Source of the DNA: a virus
DNA length: 56,004 nt
Strand: one strand, 5' to 3'
IMG/VR virus record: IMGVR_UViG_3300020178_001420
Location: 1 to 56,004 of that record
Shown: piece after piece, positions 10,212 through 22,700 of the stretch
Position numbering within the stretch: position 1 is the stretch's first letter
How the letters are laid out: the number at the start of each line of letters is the position of its first letter
The notes under the pieces: model-generated
Told to the model about the DNA's origin: nothing
What the model saw: only the letters and a program-made list of their open reading frames with translations
Database searches by the model: none
Position numbers and translations under genes: made by a program

Positions 10212-11117
10212 TTAAAATAACCTGCTAGAAGGAAAGCCTCCAAATGGTAGGCTTATTTCATCCCTAAACCTTAATTTACATCCATTGAGGGTTTTTGAGC
10301 ACTCATCTCGTACCCAATTAACATTACTGATACTCGGCTTGTTCGTATCTGAGGATGTATGGTCTTGTGAGCACACATAGACTGTATGTCTTGTGTCATT
10401 ACCTTCTCTGGTGATTAAAAACACAGCATCATTAATTCTATAAGCTTGATTCAACTCCCACAAACCTTTATCCACTATGACTTTTTTAAATTTTACATTA
10501 TTTGCATCTGCTACTGGGTTTCCTACATAGCCGCAATTTTTACCTCTATACTTCCAATAACAATAATTATTTATTACTTTTCTTCTTGGAATTGTCACAT
10601 TTTCCATATCAAGAGCATTCGAAAGCTCAAATTCTGCATAAAATTTATTTTCTTGTATTTTGTGATTTATAATCCATATGTCGTCCCTAAGTTTTGCTTG
10701 GGGATCTGGATTTACACCTATTTTATCCCAGTATCGTTTATCTTGTTGATAATTTAAAAAGTTTTTTTCATCTAGAAATTTCACAAAAGTTCTCGTTCTT
10801 TTGACTTTAGCTTTTAAAAAATCATTTTTATTTACAATGTATTTAGAAAGAAACCCGTTAAAATTGATTATTTTAAGAGTCGGTCTAGATAAATTTCCAT
10901 CGCCCCTTACCTCTATATTTTCTATAGAATATGGGACATAGAAATACTCTTTGTCGTCAAAAAAAAGTGAAGAATGAACGGCTCCGTGACCAGAATGCAT
11001 TCTTATTACGTCTTCCGTGTTTGGTATAGAGAATATTTCTATTAACTCCACAATCAAAGATCTGTTCGAGAGAAAAAGCTCCCTGTTTATTTTCGCACTG
11101 TTTTGTTGAGAAGGCAT
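10212..11117 (-). CDS. Lambda gpL-like minor tail protein, iron-sulfur type
   Basis: This 301-residue protein resembles lambda minor tail protein gpL. Four cysteines sit as two pairs, C186/C195 (in NYCYWKYRGKNCGY) and C273/C280 (in CSKTLNGCKLRF). The spacings of 9 and 7 are those of the four cysteines that bind an iron-sulfur cluster in lambda gpL. The C-terminus ends in the family-typical LPFGGFPSSRLF. The insertion between the two pairs is larger than in lambda. The protein would form part of the tail tip hub between gpM and gpI/J. The ATG at 11117 is preceded by a 34-nt gap rich in A and T, with no clear SD. Confidence 0.9.
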   Translation of the reverse strand: MPSQQNSAKINRELFLSNRSLIVELIEIFSIPNTEDVIRMHSGHGAVHSSLFFDDKEYFYVPYSIENIEVRGDGNLSRPTLKIINFNGFLSKYIVNKNDFLKAKVKRTRTFVKFLDEKNFLNYQQDKRYWDKIGVNPDPQAKLRDDIWIINHKIQENKFYAEFELSNALDMENVTIPRRKVINNYCYWKYRGKNCGYVGNPVADANNVKFKKVIVDKGLWELNQAYRINDAVFLITREGNDTRHTVYVCSQDHTSSDTNKPSISNVNWVRDECSKTLNGCKLRFRDEISLPFGGFPSSRLF

Positions 11118-11151
11118 TATTAAATAATAAATTTATAAACATTTTTTTCCA

Positions 11152-12120
11152 CTAAATACTGGACTTCATTTTCATTGAAAATCCATTCTCCATAAGAGTG
11201 ACAGTTATATCGTTAGAGTTTTTAAAAACAAAATTATGCTCTATAGTTTTACAATGCACATGGAGCTCTCTTGGTCTAGGGCCTTTTGTTTTGAATTTAA
11301 TTGTTTCAAACCCTTGTTTTTGCAAGAAGAAAGATATTATTTTTAAAGCCTCTGCATCAGACACTCCTTTATATATTAAATTGAATGAATTATTAAAATT
11401 CATCTCGCTGTCAGATTTGCTATAAGCCAAACCTTTTCCTTCAGAAAATGTTTGCGAAACTCCTTTTGCCGCAAAAGATTGCTCGTATGAAGGTTGAATG
11501 TCAAGTTCTTCTCTAAAGAAATAATCATTAATTATTTCTTTTTGCTTCTCAGGCAAAGCTTCTATATAAATTATGTTTCTTAAATTTAATTGAGATAGAT
11601 TATCTGCCATAAAAGTCGTGCTTATTGATGCTGTGTTCGGATCGGATTGTTGTACTCCGTATGATTCGAATTCAAACTCCTGAACAAAGTAAGGCTCTAA
11701 CGAATACAAAGACTTATATTTATTTGAAATATCTAATTCATCGTAAGGTTTTGGTTGAAATATGAACTTTTCTCCAGCTTTAGTTTTTTCAAAAAAATCA
11801 ATTAAATAATAACCATCCCTAAGGTTTAGATAGGAAAAGTCTAAATTCATCCTAAAGGATACTCGGTTTAAATTATACATATCATGCACTACATGGCCAT
11901 TATTAGATCTCATGAAATTTATTGAGAAATCTATCGTGACCTTAGAGCCATAAGAAGGCATTAAAGTCATTGGATTATTAAATTTAAATTTTTTTAAATT
12001 CTTGTCTCCCCTTGACCCTTTAAGAAAATCAGAATAAGTGTTATAATTATTCGAGCCTATGTTTTGAGACTCTATGAAATAGTCTCTATTTAATGCTCCT
12101 ATTTTTATAAAATCTTCCAT
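11152..12120 (-). CDS. Tandem gpM-like minor tail protein (two related domains)
   Basis: The protein has 322 residues, about three times the length of lambda gpM (109 aa). Residues about 195-322 match the gpM pattern: a PSY.QSF segment, an FxEGKG turn, a strand ending in NLIYKG, a helix DAEALKIISFFLQKQG and the final strands up to VTLMENGF. Residues about 45-175 show the same order (MPSYGSKV, then RVSFRMNLDFSYLNLRDGYYLIDFF, then the ISTTFMAD strands), so I read it as two copies of one domain. gpM-like proteins (distal tail ring, first layer after the tube) sit between the tape measure and gpL, which is the case here. Its start overlaps the stop of the upstream gene by 1 nt (TAATG). The hexamer/trimer consequence is discussed under findings. 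Confidence 0.78.
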   Translation of the reverse strand: MEDFIKIGALNRDYFIESQNIGSNNYNTYSDFLKGSRGDKNLKKFKFNNPMTLMPSYGSKVTIDFSINFMRSNNGHVVHDMYNLNRVSFRMNLDFSYLNLRDGYYLIDFFEKTKAGEKFIFQPKPYDELDISNKYKSLYSLEPYFVQEFEFESYGVQQSDPNTASISTTFMADNLSQLNLRNIIYIEALPEKQKEIINDYFFREELDIQPSYEQSFAAKGVSQTFSEGKGLAYSKSDSEMNFNNSFNLIYKGVSDAEALKIISFFLQKQGFETIKFKTKGPRPRELHVHCKTIEHNFVFKNSNDITVTLMENGFSMKMKSSI

Positions 12121-12881
12121 TATAAAACCATTTCCTGCACTTCTATAGAACCATTTAATATGGAGTCTTTTGACATTGTTAAATTTTGGTTTTTAATAAT
12201 ACCAATACATTCCAGGGTTTTTCCTCTAGCTTCGTAATCTATATTCCTTGGAGATATATTAATTGATGCTGTTTTTTCTCCTGAAAACCTAATTAGATTT
12301 CCTATATTTTCTCCTTCTACTTTAAGTCTTTTTGACATAGCTGTTAATGTCACATATCTAGGGAATTCGGATCCTATTTTGTAGCTGGCTGTTCTCTCGC
12401 ACATAACTGAATAATTAATACTTTTAGGAAATTCTAGTCCAATTGATTTTTTATTAAAATTTATTAATTCTGCATACGCTGCGTTTGCTAGTTTTCCAGG
12501 GTCTTCTTCAAATGCTCCTGTTTTAACCGATCCATCAAACCCACTGTACATCGTAAAACTCGCATTACATAGCACAGGCTTGTATGGACTCATGTCTATT
12601 TCGTAGTTTGTTAAATATGCTCCAGAAAAATTTATTCCACCGAAACTCCCGCTACACGGCTTATTTCCAGTCAATTCCGCTATTAAATCTGTTTCTCCTG
12701 TTGTATAATATTGGATATTCATTGTTGAGTCTATCTGGCTTGATGCAGAATATTCTCTAAATCCGCCCCCATAAATTTTTGAGCTTTGAGTGTTAGCGGC
12801 ATTTGCCATGCTAGCTTCTATAGCAAAAACTTTTTGGTTATTAATTTCTACTACGAACTCGTTGTATTTTATGTAACTCAT
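12120..12881 (-). CDS. Tail-tube-like structural protein, paralogue 1
   Basis: This 253-residue protein has no recognisable enzyme motif. Its C-terminal part (from about residue 165) has a YKIGSEFPRYVTLTA segment and following strands that parallel the gene immediately upstream (YYKIGDIYPCEVVTQLP) and the C-terminal third of the 560-residue tail tube protein (DRIGSRYAFARVVDLP). I therefore infer a tail-tube-like fold. It lies after the tape measure, where distal tail and tail-tip ring proteins are encoded. Spacing is tight on both sides (a 1-nt gap upstream, a 1-nt TAATG overlap downstream). It could be a distal tail protein or a minor tube subunit. The similarity is by eye and needs profile comparison. 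Confidence 0.65.
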   Translation of the reverse strand: MSYIKYNEFVVEINNQKVFAIEASMANAANTQSSKIYGGGFREYSASSQIDSTMNIQYYTTGETDLIAELTGNKPCSGSFGGINFSGAYLTNYEIDMSPYKPVLCNASFTMYSGFDGSVKTGAFEEDPGKLANAAYAELINFNKKSIGLEFPKSINYSVMCERTASYKIGSEFPRYVTLTAMSKRLKVEGENIGNLIRFSGEKTASINISPRNIDYEARGKTLECIGIIKNQNLTMSKDSILNGSIEVQEMVL

Positions 12882-12882
12882 A

Positions 12883-13719
12883 TTATGTATATTTTATATT
12901 AACCCCCCTCATTGATGAAGAGACATAGCTTAATGTAACGGATGTATTATTCTCTGCGTCTGTAGATAAAGATTCTGATTTTAGTTCAGCATTTTCAAAA
13001 ATATATTCAACTTTTTTTTCTTGGCCGCATTTCCCTGATAATACAATTTTTATATCTTTAATATGTATGCCTGTCTTTATATAATCATAAACATTTTTAG
13101 ATTCATAGTCGTCTATATCTATAGTTGTCGTGAAATTTTGGGTGACGGGTAATTGAGTAACTACTTCGCATGGATATATGTCTCCTATCTTATAATAAGG
13201 TTGGTTATTAAACTCTATGCTAAATGAAAAGCTGGTAACTCGGTTAGTTGAAACTCCATCGCAATATAAAAATATACCGCTATTAGGGGGTATAAATAAC
13301 TCTTTTTGAGGGTTTTCTTTGATTTCTAAATTAGACTCTGCCTCGTTTCCCATTTTCCCGAATATTGATGCAGATAAACTTGTTTCAGGAATTTGATCTA
13401 CAGTAAAAGAGCAATCATAATTATTTATATACCCGCTTTCAAAGTTTAAAGATTTATCTCCGTATTTTAAACCTCCGTTAAAACCACTTTTGCTTAAAAA
13501 TAGCCTTGTAATCGGCTCGTCATCAGATATCATCAACCTAGAAAAACTAAGATTTCCAACCCCCGCACCGTTTTGCATACTTTTTATAGCTCCATTATAT
13601 CCCAGGAAAACTTCCTTCTCTGAGGGTATTGTATAACCCATGTTAATAGAAGATATTCCAGATATTTGTGTTCCATCTATATAGAAAGCTTGCTCTTCGT
13701 TTGCTATAAAGTTTTTCAC
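12883..13719 (-). CDS. Tail-tube-like structural protein, paralogue 2 (GTG start)
   Basis: The protein has 278 residues. The start is GTG at 13719, sharing one base with the tape measure stop (TAGTG). The preceding GAGGT can serve as an SD and suggests translational coupling. An N-terminal stretch with a SEKEVFLGYNGAIKSMQNGAG element and the segment YYKIGDIYPCEVVTQLP near residue 180 resemble the tail tube protein encoded at 24927-26609, and the next gene downstream has the same pattern. I infer a minor tube or distal tail ring component. No signal peptide or membrane segment is seen. Exact function unknown. Confidence 0.65.
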   Translation of the reverse strand: MKNFIANEEQAFYIDGTQISGISSINMGYTIPSEKEVFLGYNGAIKSMQNGAGVGNLSFSRLMISDDEPITRLFLSKSGFNGGLKYGDKSLNFESGYINNYDCSFTVDQIPETSLSASIFGKMGNEAESNLEIKENPQKELFIPPNSGIFLYCDGVSTNRVTSFSFSIEFNNQPYYKIGDIYPCEVVTQLPVTQNFTTTIDIDDYESKNVYDYIKTGIHIKDIKIVLSGKCGQEKKVEYIFENAELKSESLSTDAENNTSVTLSYVSSSMRGVNIKYT

Positions 13720-16700
13720 TACCTCAATCTACCTCCAGTTCTTTGCTCTTTAGCTATAACGTCCATCACCGCAGCCTTCACTTTTTTAGCAAAACTAGCG
13801 GATTTAGTTGGATCAGACATTGAAGAACTAACACCTCCCCCAGAGTCAACATTAATATTTATGTTTACATCTCCATGGGAAATATTTGATACACTACCTG
13901 ATCCACTACCGCCCTGAACTGGCAGGGTTCCCGTATTTAATTGATTCATAACATTAGAACCATATTTTTTTACGGACTGCGGGTTCATTACATACTCACC
14001 AGATGTTAACACACTTGGAACTCCTCCGCCTTTATTCCTAAGTATTACTTGATTTTGTGTCACCTGCCCCCTTTGTCCAGTTCTAGCCATTTCAGAGGCG
14101 GCTATTTGAGGCCCTTCATAACGTCTTAACGCATCATAATAATCATGCGCTGCGACCCTATCATCTGGGTTCTTGTAAATTGAGGTTGCGCTATTTCCAG
14201 GCACGTCAATGTATCCATCTCTTTTGTATTGCTTCTCAGATCTTTCTTTAAATCTTTTTTGGCCAAAATCACTTTCTCTATACTTCTGTCTTGCAAAATC
14301 TGCCACCTTTCCAATCACAGCCCCCCCGACCATTCCGTAAAGCATTCCAAGCATTGCATTTTTTTCCAGTTTCTTTTGGTAATCTTTAACTTTTTCCCTG
14401 TATTTTTCTTGGGCGGCTGTTTGTTGATCCTGACGTAATATATTTTCTTTGTCTTTAAAGTATTCCTGAATCACTCTATCGTTCGCTATAGCATATGAAC
14501 TTAAATTTTTATTGATTCCTATTTCCCCTCTCGTTACTTTGTATCTCGTTACCGAACCATATTCATTAGTGTCTTCATACTCTTCTCTTTTAGCGGCGAA
14601 AGGAGCTCCAATACTGAGTCCAACTGCCCCTCCGTCTTTATATCCACCCAGTATTCCTTGATTCAAATTGTTCAAAAAGTGAACTCCGTATTTATCTACA
14701 GAACTTTTTTTAATAACATATTCCCCACCAGTAAGCATTGCTGGAACATCATCCCTAACACCACTTCCACCAGTTACCATGCCTCCATAATTATAACCAA
14801 GCCCAGTTATTTCTCCAAATGCACTTAAAACTCTTGATGAGGCACTTTTTAATACAGCTTGCTGTATATGATTTATCAATTGGATGCCTACTTTTTTCAT
14901 GGCATTGCCGAAGCTATCGGCGCCGCTTAATGCCACACCCATTGCATCAGCAAGACCGTCCCTTAATTGCATAGGCAAATCTTGACCAAGTCTTGTATAT
15001 ATTTGCTCTGCATCGCTTTTTACATTTGCAAATCCAGATTTTAATCCATCAGTCATGTTGGGAAAAAACTCTCCCATGAATCCTCCGTCACGACGAGTTG
15101 TTCTTGACATTTGTGATGCAAGGTTTTGCATGCTTTTATCCAATGTTTCTATTGAGCTTTTTAATGAATCCGCAGCTTGTATGCTTGCTGGGTCTTGAGA
15201 TTGGTAACCTTGACTTTGTCTCACTTCTGATAAAGCAGCTAGTTTTTCAGTCCTTTCATCTATCATTGAGGAAAATTTTTCAAGCTGATCAGGAGTACCA
15301 ATCGATTGTTGGTTTGCCATTATCCTAGCTTCAGCCACTTCAGCTGAACTCGCTGAAGGGTCTCTAGCTAAAACTTCATATTGTTTTTGTCTTCCTAATT
15401 GCTCTACAGCTCTATCAAATGCAGATGCTCCAGCTTGAGCTTCCACATCTAATTGATTTAAATTTCTAAATTTATCAATAGTTCCTGATGAATATTTTCC
15501 AAACTTTAAAGAGCCTTCGAAGTTCTCAATATCTCTTTGAGCTTGGCGCAGAAACTCTTGATTCGTTAGTTGATTAATTGTTTCTTGATATTTATCTCCA
15601 AATACCTTCAGAGTATCTACAAGATTTTTAAATTTATTATAATTTTTATCGCTCGAAGGTATTGTTGATAACATGTTATTTAATTCATCATTAATACCTT
15701 GAATGCTTGTTCCCTCTTTTATCTTCTCATCGTATTTTTCAGTTAAATTAATATTGATATTGTCAAATGTTTTGATTTGTTGAGTTACGGCCTCATTGGC
15801 TTGCCTTGATTTATCAATAACAGTTTTTGAAGATTGGTTTGGTGTTGAAGATTGTTTAGATGCAGCCTTTAATTCAGTATTTATATCTTTTAGTTCTGAA
15901 TTTAATTTTTCTAAACCTTTGTCTGCATCAGCCAATACAGCTTCCTGTGCTGCGACAAGTTCTTTTTGCTCTTTAATAGCTTCTGGTAGCCTGTCCCTGA
16001 CTTTCTCATAATCACTAGAATCTATATTCCTGACGCCCTCTGAAATCATTGACGATCCTGGCCCAGCTGCATAAACTTTATAACTTTCTTTAAGTAAGTC
16101 AGGCATATTAGCTCCGCCTTCGGACAAAGAACCTCCTACATATTTCTTTAGCAGCTTGTCGCCTGCCGAAGTTAATGGTTGAAAAATTCCTTTATTTTTA
16201 TCTTCCTTAAATAAATTAAATGCTTTTTCGAGAGCATCTAAAGATTTTCTTTTTGAATCTAAAATACTTGCTTGGAGCTTTCTTGCTTCCCCTGCCTGCT
16301 CTACAGCTCCTTTCTTTGCTCCTTGCTTGTCTCCAAGTTGAGCTATATAATCGCTAGGGGCTCTAGGTCTTGAAATTCCAGGTATTCCTCCACCTTTATT
16401 TACTGACACATTCGTTTTCGAGCCATCTGGGATAATTAAATTATTTCTAGATGTTTCTCCTCCATCTGGAGCCAATTCATCTTTAATAGTGTCTCCTAAT
16501 TTATTGAGAGAATTGATTAGATCTCTCTCGGACATTAATCTAAGAGCATCTCTTTTGAAATTCGAAAGCATCTCTGATTGTTTTAGAGCTTTTTCTTCTT
16601 CAAATATTTTTCTTTGTATTGAGTCTTGACGTTTTATTTCTTGCTCGTCAGTCCTCATCCCTCTAAATATAGGAGACTGCTGAAATTCCAATTTACTAAT

Positions 16701-19700
16701 ATTGCTGGATGCTCTTCCTTCAGCTCTCATCAATGATAAATCAGATCGAGCCTCAAACAAACCTATTGAAGATGATCTATCTTCAAGCATGCCTTGTATT
16801 TTAGATTGAATTTTATTTATTTGATTGGTTAATTCTAAGTTTCTTTTGTCTGCAGCTATAGATTCTGCCAAAACATCACTTTTATCATAAGTCTGATTAA
16901 GCATTTCTTGCAACATTTTAGCTTGTTCAGGACCTATAGATTTGCTGAATGAAACTAATAAGTCTCCCCCTTGGTTAACAATGCTTTCATAATTTTTAAC
17001 TAATGTTTCTATGGCGGCTCGCTGTTCCTCAAGAGTACCTACCCCCAAATAGGCTTTAAGTTCTCCAGGGTCATTTGGCATTTGTATACTGCCTTCTCCA
17101 CGAGCATTTAAACCAGCTATTTCAAAAATTTTAGATGCTCTATCTTGATTTATCTTAGTTTCTATTTGAGCATCTAGTTGCCTGCTTGTTACCATTGATT
17201 GTAGTGCTCCAGGGCCTTGACTATTTACAGCTCTTCTAACTGCATCTAATTGAGGAGCAGTTAAATCCAATTCTTTTTCTTTTGACATAACGCCCCTAAG
17301 TAAAGAAACTACATTTTCTCTATCTTGAGTTCTGGCTTTCAAAGAAGCTTGCATTTGAAATATTCTAGACTCTTCGTTTGATAAAAATTCTGTAGCATTT
17401 CTACCAGACATGAATTGAGCTGCAAAATTTGATCTAGCCTGTCTGTTTTGAATATTGCCAGAAGTTCTAATTCTATCAATCTCCATAGCCTTAATGCTTT
17501 CAGCTATGGTTGTTTTAAATTTTTGAGAAACATTAAATAACTGACTAGCTATGGCGTCTGAAGCATCTCTAGTTTTTTGAAAATTCTCCACATTTTTCTT
17601 GGCCTCTTCTATGATTTCAGCAAAAGAAACATTGCCTTCTTTGAAAAGAGCCATCATTTGATCTACAGCCTCCCTTGACATTACTCCTGCATCTACCAGC
17701 TTATCAAACTCAGCTAAATCATCTAAACCCAAATCGGTATATTCTTTTAATTCTTTTTGAGCTCCACCTATTCCGAAAAACCCTCCAGTTTCAACTTGTC
17801 TTCCCGCATAAGCGCCCACTCCAGCTCCTATTGAAGCCATTAATAGAGGACTAGCTAGACCTCCAGTTAAAGCAGTTAAAAGAGCTGACCCACCTATTAA
17901 TGCAGCAGCACCAATCCCAGCTCCTACACCGATAGCCCCACCAGCTAGAGTTCCTGTAGATGTGAAACCTTGTCTACCTTCAGCTGTTGCTCTAAGGTTT
18001 TTCATTGTTTCTGGGTCTAATTGTTTACCAGTTGCAGTTCTAGTTTCAAGACTGGTTTTTATAGCATCTAATGTACTAAAAACTTGGCTTTCTGTGGTTT
18101 TACCATTTCTGATATTCTGAGCCATTATAGAGCTGATAGCAACTCCAGCATTCCCAGCATTCCCAGTTCTTAATGCCATTCCGAAGTTTTGAATTGATGT
18201 TGCTACTGCCGTTTGGTCACTTAATTCCTTTTCTATCTTAGATAAAGTGAGTGGGTCTCCTCCAGACTGAGCCACTCGCTTTAAAATTTTTGGATCAGTA
18301 ATATTTGACATCATTTGATTGATTGAAGAATCAATTCTATCCAATGACATTGTATCTCCTCGCCCAAAAGCCTCGGCTCTTGCCGAAGACATTCTTTGTA
18401 TATTTGAAATTGCTTGGATGTTTTGAGATGTTACAGAAATTTCTTTTTCCCTCATTCTGATTTGCTCATCTATAGTTAGCGTGGCTTTTTGCATAGATGA
18501 TATAAATCCAGCCGCTCCTCCCACTATGGCTCCTGGAAGCCCAAAAATAGCACCCATTCCAGCTCCTACTAATGTGCTTGGCAAAGCTCCTGTGTCACTT
18601 ACTCTATAAGATCCATCTTTTAAAGTTGCCCTGTCTTCTCTGCTTACTTTATTTTCTAAAAATCCAGCTAGAGCAGGCAATATAAAAGAAGCTCCTAACC
18701 CCACTGACCCACCAAAACCTTTTAATCCATTGGCAAATTGTTTCGTTGGGTCTTTTAAAAATCCCCCTATTCTGCCCGCTCTATTTGCTATCCCTCCTCC
18801 AGCTCCACGGCTAATATTTTGCCCAAGGTATCCTGCTTGAAAAGACCCGAGAAGTCTCTGTCCAAAACCTTTAACCCCTGTTTCTCTGGAAGCTAAGTTG
18901 TTCCTCGCCTTGCTTGCTGAGCTTTCAGACCTCCGTCTTGATTGGTCCTGCTTTACGGTTTCTCTTATTGCTGATGTCGCACCTTGTAATGTTGAAATTG
19001 CCGTAAGATTCCTGGCGCTAGAAGAAGCATCATTTCTTAATTGTTTTTCTAGGTTATTTGCTAATTTTGTATTTCCTGATTGTAAGGCTTTTGTAAAAGC
19101 ATCTAATTTTCCTAAAAAGGGCTTCGCATTTCCCCTCACTAAACCACCAAATTCACCACTTCTAAATCCAGCCATAGCCAATGATTTATTTGAAGAAAGA
19201 ACCCCTTGCTCTTTCATGAAGGAACTAAATTCTCTCCTTGCTGATGTTCCCATACTAGCAATTATTTTATTTGCTTCTTTTTTGTCTTGTGTTTGAATTC
19301 CCTTTGATTCTAAAAAGCTTTGTGCATAAAATTTCCTAGCTTCATTTTTGTTAAATCCCTTACCTCTTTCTTCAAACACTCTAGATTGAGACCTAACCTT
19401 ACTCTCTGCTTTTAAAGCTTTGTCCATTGCCCTTGCTGTAGTTAAAGGCATATTCATCATTTGTTTTGCTTGCGTGTCTAAGTTTCTATTTAATGCATTT
19501 AGGGTTCTTAGTGTTTCTTTATTTTGTTCTACATTAGTTCCCTTAGATATGTTTTTCAGTGCTAGTGCTTGTGCGGTCGCCAAAGACTTCTCAAGCTCTC
19601 TTGGTCCTTGATTTGCAAATTGAGCTGCTAAAGCTCCTACAGCGCCTCCTTTTTGAGCTACTGATTGTAAAGCTTCAGCTCTAAACATTTGTTTTGCGAA

Positions 19701-22700
19701 TTGTCGCCTGTCTAGAGATTCCTTCCCCATCAATCCAACTCTAGCTGATTCTTTTAAGTTGTATTCTTTTATGAGATTGGTGGTTTTTCCAAATGAATTT
19801 GCTATTCTATTTAAATATTGAGCTCCTCTTTTAGTGCTAGCGCTAAATAAGTTTATACTGTTTCTGGCTTCCATGAAAGATCTCTCCATCATATTTAAAC
19901 CTTCTGCTCGAACGGCTCCTGCCGCTTGACGTCTTACATTAATTACATCTCCTAGATCCAATGCATAATTAGGCATTGAGGTTTTTTGATTAGGATTTAA
20001 TCCTCCGTGTAAAGCTCTAGCTTTAGCCAAAGAACCTCCTTCTTGTTCTTTGTTAACAACAGCTAGTCCAGGGTTTCTTGAACTTTTAAGAGAGGGGGCG
20101 GAGACGACTTTAGGAGTCACTCCGAAAGAAGCTTCTCTGGATACAGCGTCCGCTACAGCCCCAGCATATCCAGGATTTGAATTCAGTATATCTTTTGCTT
20201 TACTAGAAAATAATGCATAGTTTGGCACATGGCCTTGATTCGACATTTTATAAGTCCAAGAGTCGCTGCCCCAATTACCTTCTGGCTCAAGCTCATCCTT
20301 ACTGAATTTTAAATCTTTATTTTTCTCGACTTTAAATTTTCCTTTTTTGGCTATACTGTCAATTACTCGCATAGCTGATTTTGATGTAGTCATATCTCCA
20401 TACAAACCAGTATAACCACTCTTTTTAGCATAACGAGCCATGAATTCATAAAGTTGACGACCGTAACCTTTGCCTCTTAATGCTTGATCAGATTCACCAG
20501 TAAAGATAACTTGCAATCCCGTCTTTCCAGGTCTTTTTGGATCATCAATTTCTGTAGCTTGAGACTTTACGAATTTTTTATCCCCTACAAACGAAGAAAA
20601 CTGAACCTGTTTTGGCGGCCCAAATGGCCCATCTTCCCCGCCAAACTGTTGAGTTTTTACTCTAAATTTTGCAAAGTTTGGAATTAATCCAGCTGCAGCC
20701 ATATTAGGATCTACTAATAATTTTTTACCTCTATGAACAACGCTTTCAATTCTATCTAAATGTACCCTTCTGTAACCTTTATCTCCAGGTCCAGCTGAAG
20801 GTATGTGAAGAACTCTAGTTCTACCCACATTTGCTGTCCTATCGAAATCATCCCAACTATCAAATCCTTTTGGTGGAGGAGCTCCTTTTTTATATTTATG
20901 AACACCATGTCTGCCGACATATGTTATCGGATCTCCACCTTTTAATGGGTGATACTTTACAGATTTATATAAATGATTTTTTATAATATTGTCTAGCTCA
21001 GACATACCAATGACTCCATCATGGCCAGATTTACTAACCGCAGCGCTTCTTTTCTGGCTCGCATTAATTCTCAACGGAATGAAATTAGGAACAAAACCAT
21101 CTGCAAAACCGAATCTTTTAAACGCCTTTGCTCTTCTTTTATCAAAAAAGTCATCGACTATATCTCTTTGTCCAAAAAATCTAGAACTTCTTTTGAATAA
21201 TTTTCTTTCAGCTTCTTCTGGCCCTACCCCATCAAGCATTTTTTCAAATTGGCCAGGAATCAAGCTTGGTAAAAATTTATCTAAATATTTAGAAGATTGT
21301 GAAGCATTCACATTTTGCATTACAGTCTCCTGTACAGCTTTTAATGTTTTTAATTGGTCTCCTCTAAATCTGCCAGAAAGTTCTCCAAAATAACCAGACT
21401 TCCCAGTCATGGAGCTAGCGGATTTACTTGGTGTAAAGCTTTTGTAAAGTTGAGCTAATTGCATTCCTACGGGCCTAGCTTTAGTAATCCATTGCTCTGG
21501 ATCATAACCTAATATCATTCTATTAGATTTAGGTCTATCATCTAAAGAGCTTGATTTCCCGTAGAATTCCATGAACTTATTTTCACTTAATAGATTGCTT
21601 CTTCTGCTTGGGTCACCTAACATACCCTTCACATTTTTTCTTACTTTAGATCGAACACCTTTTGTTCCAAAAAAGTCTTCCCTTAGTAAGCTTAAATTAT
21701 CCGCCCTTGTTTTACTGAATCCATCTTCAGAATGTTTCATTGCGGGGACTGCTCCGTATTTATCTCGGAAAAATTTTTTCTCGCTAGAGTTTAACCCCGA
21801 ATTAATATTTATAGAAGAAGATTTTCCAGTCAAATAACTATAAAAACTATTTAAAACTCCTGGGCTAGAAAGTATTTCTCTTTTTCTTGCGGAAGAAATA
21901 TTACGCATTCCATATGTTGAGTCGCCTTCAAATAAAGACTTATACTGATTAATTGGTATACCAGTATATGACCCCTTAAATTCTAAAATATTAGCATCAG
22001 CATTTTTGATGAATGTTTTTAATATTGATTGTAAACTGGATTTATCTAAATATTTAAGAGCATCAGTATTATTAAGTAATCTTTTTTCTTCTGAATAAGG
22101 ATCAAAAACACCCGTCTTTTTAGGAAAATCAAATGTGGATGAAAGTAGTGATCTTACTAAAGATTGTTCGTTAAGATTTTTATCAAAACTAAATGCTGAG
22201 AAATTTGGAATTTGTAATTTTCGATCTCCTAAATCTTTAATTCTTTTGTTTCTTACGGCGGCTCGTTTCGTGTTTAAATCATAGACCATGCCATTAAGAT
22301 AACCATCTTTGGGGCCCATTGACCATGTTTGCGGGACATTGTTGCCGTAAAGTTTTAAGCTATCTTCTACTTGTTTCAAGAATCCAGGAGAAGCATTTTT
22401 AAGAAATTTTCTATGAATTAATGTTCTGACGGAGTCAAGCTCTGACTTGGTTCTCATCGAAGCACTAAATGAATGCCATACATCGCTTAATGTCCTGTCT
22501 GTACCGTCATTCAAAGATAGTCCAGTAGCTCTTCTTTTGCCGTAGATTAAGCCTGCCGCTACATTAGCTGGTGTTGCTTTATATGCAAAATTTGGTATCA
22601 CTCCAGGTCTTTGAGTATTCAAAGACTGCAGCATAGTATTCGGTATAATTGTATTAGCGAAAAGTTGCCCAGGGATTACTTTACCAGGTCTTTGATAGTA

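Noticed and set aside
10957-11142. A minus-strand 61-residue frame overlapping the gpL start
   Set aside because: It lies in another frame inside the well-supported gpL gene and its translation is poor in structure.
18898-21393. Plus-strand frames of 132 and 134 residues opposite the tape measure gene
   Set aside because: They are shadows of the minus-strand reading frame, with low-complexity translations and no regulatory context.
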